The translations under genes and the position numbers were made by a program. From Welwitschia mirabilis (taxonomy: Eukaryota; Gnetophyta; Gnetopsida; Welwitschiales): DNA of 56,518 nucleotides. Shown here one piece after another: positions 55,800 through 56,518 of this stretch (position 1 is its first letter; the number at the start of each line of letters is the position of its first letter). The DNA lies in contig JBOZIK010000001.1 of the NCBI GenBank assembly GCA_051453625.1, positions 2,999,880 through 3,056,397 on the forward strand. The letters run 5' to 3'. The notes beneath the pieces are model-generated. The model was not told the origin of the DNA. It saw nothing but the letters and a program-made list of their open reading frames with translations, and did not search any database.

Positions 55800-56518
55800 C
55801 AGAGATGCACTGCTTTCCAAGCTTACTCAGATCACGTGTCCAGGTGTATGCCGTGACATTACCACTGATGTTTATCTCCAGTAACAGATTTGGTCAAGAA
55901 ATCTGCAAGATTCCTTTGTGTATGGATTTTGTGAACATCCAACTTCTTCTCCTCCAATGCTTCCTTAATGAAGTGGTACCTAACATCAATGTGCTTCGTT
56001 GGAGCATGATAAGCAACATTCTTTGCTCAATGATTGGCACTCTGACTATCACAATAAATCACATATTGTTGTTGTTTCAACTTAAACCGGTCCAATAAAT
56101 ATCTTAGCCCGATCATTTTTTTAATTGCCTCTGTCATAGCTATGTGCTCTACTTCCGTGGTTGCCAAAGGCATGTCTCTTTGCAAATGAGACATTCAACT
56201 AATAGGACCACTTCCGATCAAGAGAACATAACCAGTAGTGGACTTTCTTGTATCTTTACATTGAGCATAATTGGCATCCACATAACCAACAACATCCAAT
56301 CTCGTATGACCAAAACTCAGGCAAAAATTCTGTGTACCTTTCAAATAGTGCAAGATCCATTTTACAACTTCCTAATGCTTGGGGGGTTGGGGTTGCTAAT
56401 GAAACGTGAGACAACTCCCATTGCATATGAAATATCCGGTCTTGTGCAAACCATAGCATACATCAAGCTTTCAACAGCTGAAGCATAAGGAACCACTTCC
56501 ATTCTCTTGTTCTTATTC
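55800..56518 (-). pseudogene. copia 5 RNase H and pol C-terminus
   Basis: The minus strand reads VPYASAVESLMYAMVCTRPD, SYAMGVVSRFISNP, a frameshift near 56385, then VKWILHYLKGTQNFCLSFGH, GYVDANYAQCKDTRKSTTGY, LATTEVEHIAMTEAIKK and KHIDVRYHFIKEALEEKKLD, ending ADFLTKSVTGDKHQW. The first RNase H acids read D-A-N (usual D-A-D). Two in-frame TGA codons and the frameshift make it a pseudogene, though a fairly fresh one. Confidence 0.85.

Larger units (their letters stand above)
50688..56518 (+). other. TMEM120 intron 3, open to the window edge
   Basis: It starts GTAAGG after AGG of exon 3. No sequence matching the next conserved exon (the DRTALLFLLFP block of the family) is found to the right edge, so the intron is at least 5831 nt. 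It holds the mobile-element pieces listed below. Confidence 0.8.
55317..56518 (-). mobile_element. Ty1/copia element in intron 3 (copia 5), 3' LTR and pol end
   Basis: On the minus strand, pol end, polypurine tract (TCAAGTGGGAGAA, 55755-55767) and 3' LTR (55317-55754) follow each other exactly as expected. The rest of the element is right of the window. The LTR ends TGTT..AACA are intact, and coding is broken by only a few changes, so this is the youngest element here. It is antisense to the host gene, which limits harm to splicing. Confidence 0.85.

Overview
The window looks like plant nuclear DNA from a large, repeat-filled genome, most likely a gymnosperm such as a conifer; that taxon is an inference. 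It is strongly AT-rich and CpG-poor. It is packed with very old LTR retrotransposons carrying many stop codons, and it holds one recognisable host gene, whose third intron is longer than 5.8 kb. There is no bacterial gene layout, operon, CRISPR array, rRNA gene or intact tRNA gene. Runs of N (10, 100, 137 and 578 bases) mark draft-assembly gaps.

Layout. 1-8851: minus-strand Ty3/gypsy element of the Athila/Tat type (integrase, RNase H, RT, protease, gag, tRNA-Asp-type primer site, 5' LTR). Its protease/gag part is present twice around a 100-N gap. 8967-10302: decayed plus-strand gene of unknown family. 13330-17008: two copies of another unknown repeat that carries a minus-strand decayed ORF. 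18155-19500: probable old LTR with tandem repeats and a paired-motif array. 19551-22432: Ty1/copia pol remnant (copia 1). 25206-32892: a complete but very decayed Ty1/copia element (copia 2) with both LTRs, a Met-tRNA primer site and all pol domains. 33931-35273: a second Athila-type LTR, read as a 3' LTR. 36690-38226: two adjacent decayed ORFs of unknown family. 42335-47060: a LINE reverse-transcriptase remnant split by a minus-strand copia-like LTR element (copia 4). That element has an unknown ORF where pol should be. 47515-47742: paired tRNA-derived SINE-like sequences.

Host gene. From about 47.9 kb the base composition changes, with CpG kept and coding sequence clean. Positions 48482-50687 hold the first three coding exons of a TMEM120/TMPIT-family membrane protein gene on the plus strand, with consensus splice sites and correct phases. 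The rest of the gene lies beyond the right edge. Intron 3 holds a SINE, a gag-like zinc-knuckle fragment, a motif array and a fairly young copia element (copia 5) at the right edge.

The most unusual structures are these: (i) a GGTCGACC-type paired palindrome array in the copia 2 LTR, with 19-22 bp within pairs and mostly 68-76 or about 105 bp between pairs; (ii) other LTR or repeat regions with different paired or palindromic motifs; (iii) a 38-bp triplication at the LTR/primer-site boundary of copia 4; and (iv) several decayed ORFs that fit no family I recognise. The host gene and the mobile elements show no joint function; the elements are insertions between genes or inside introns.
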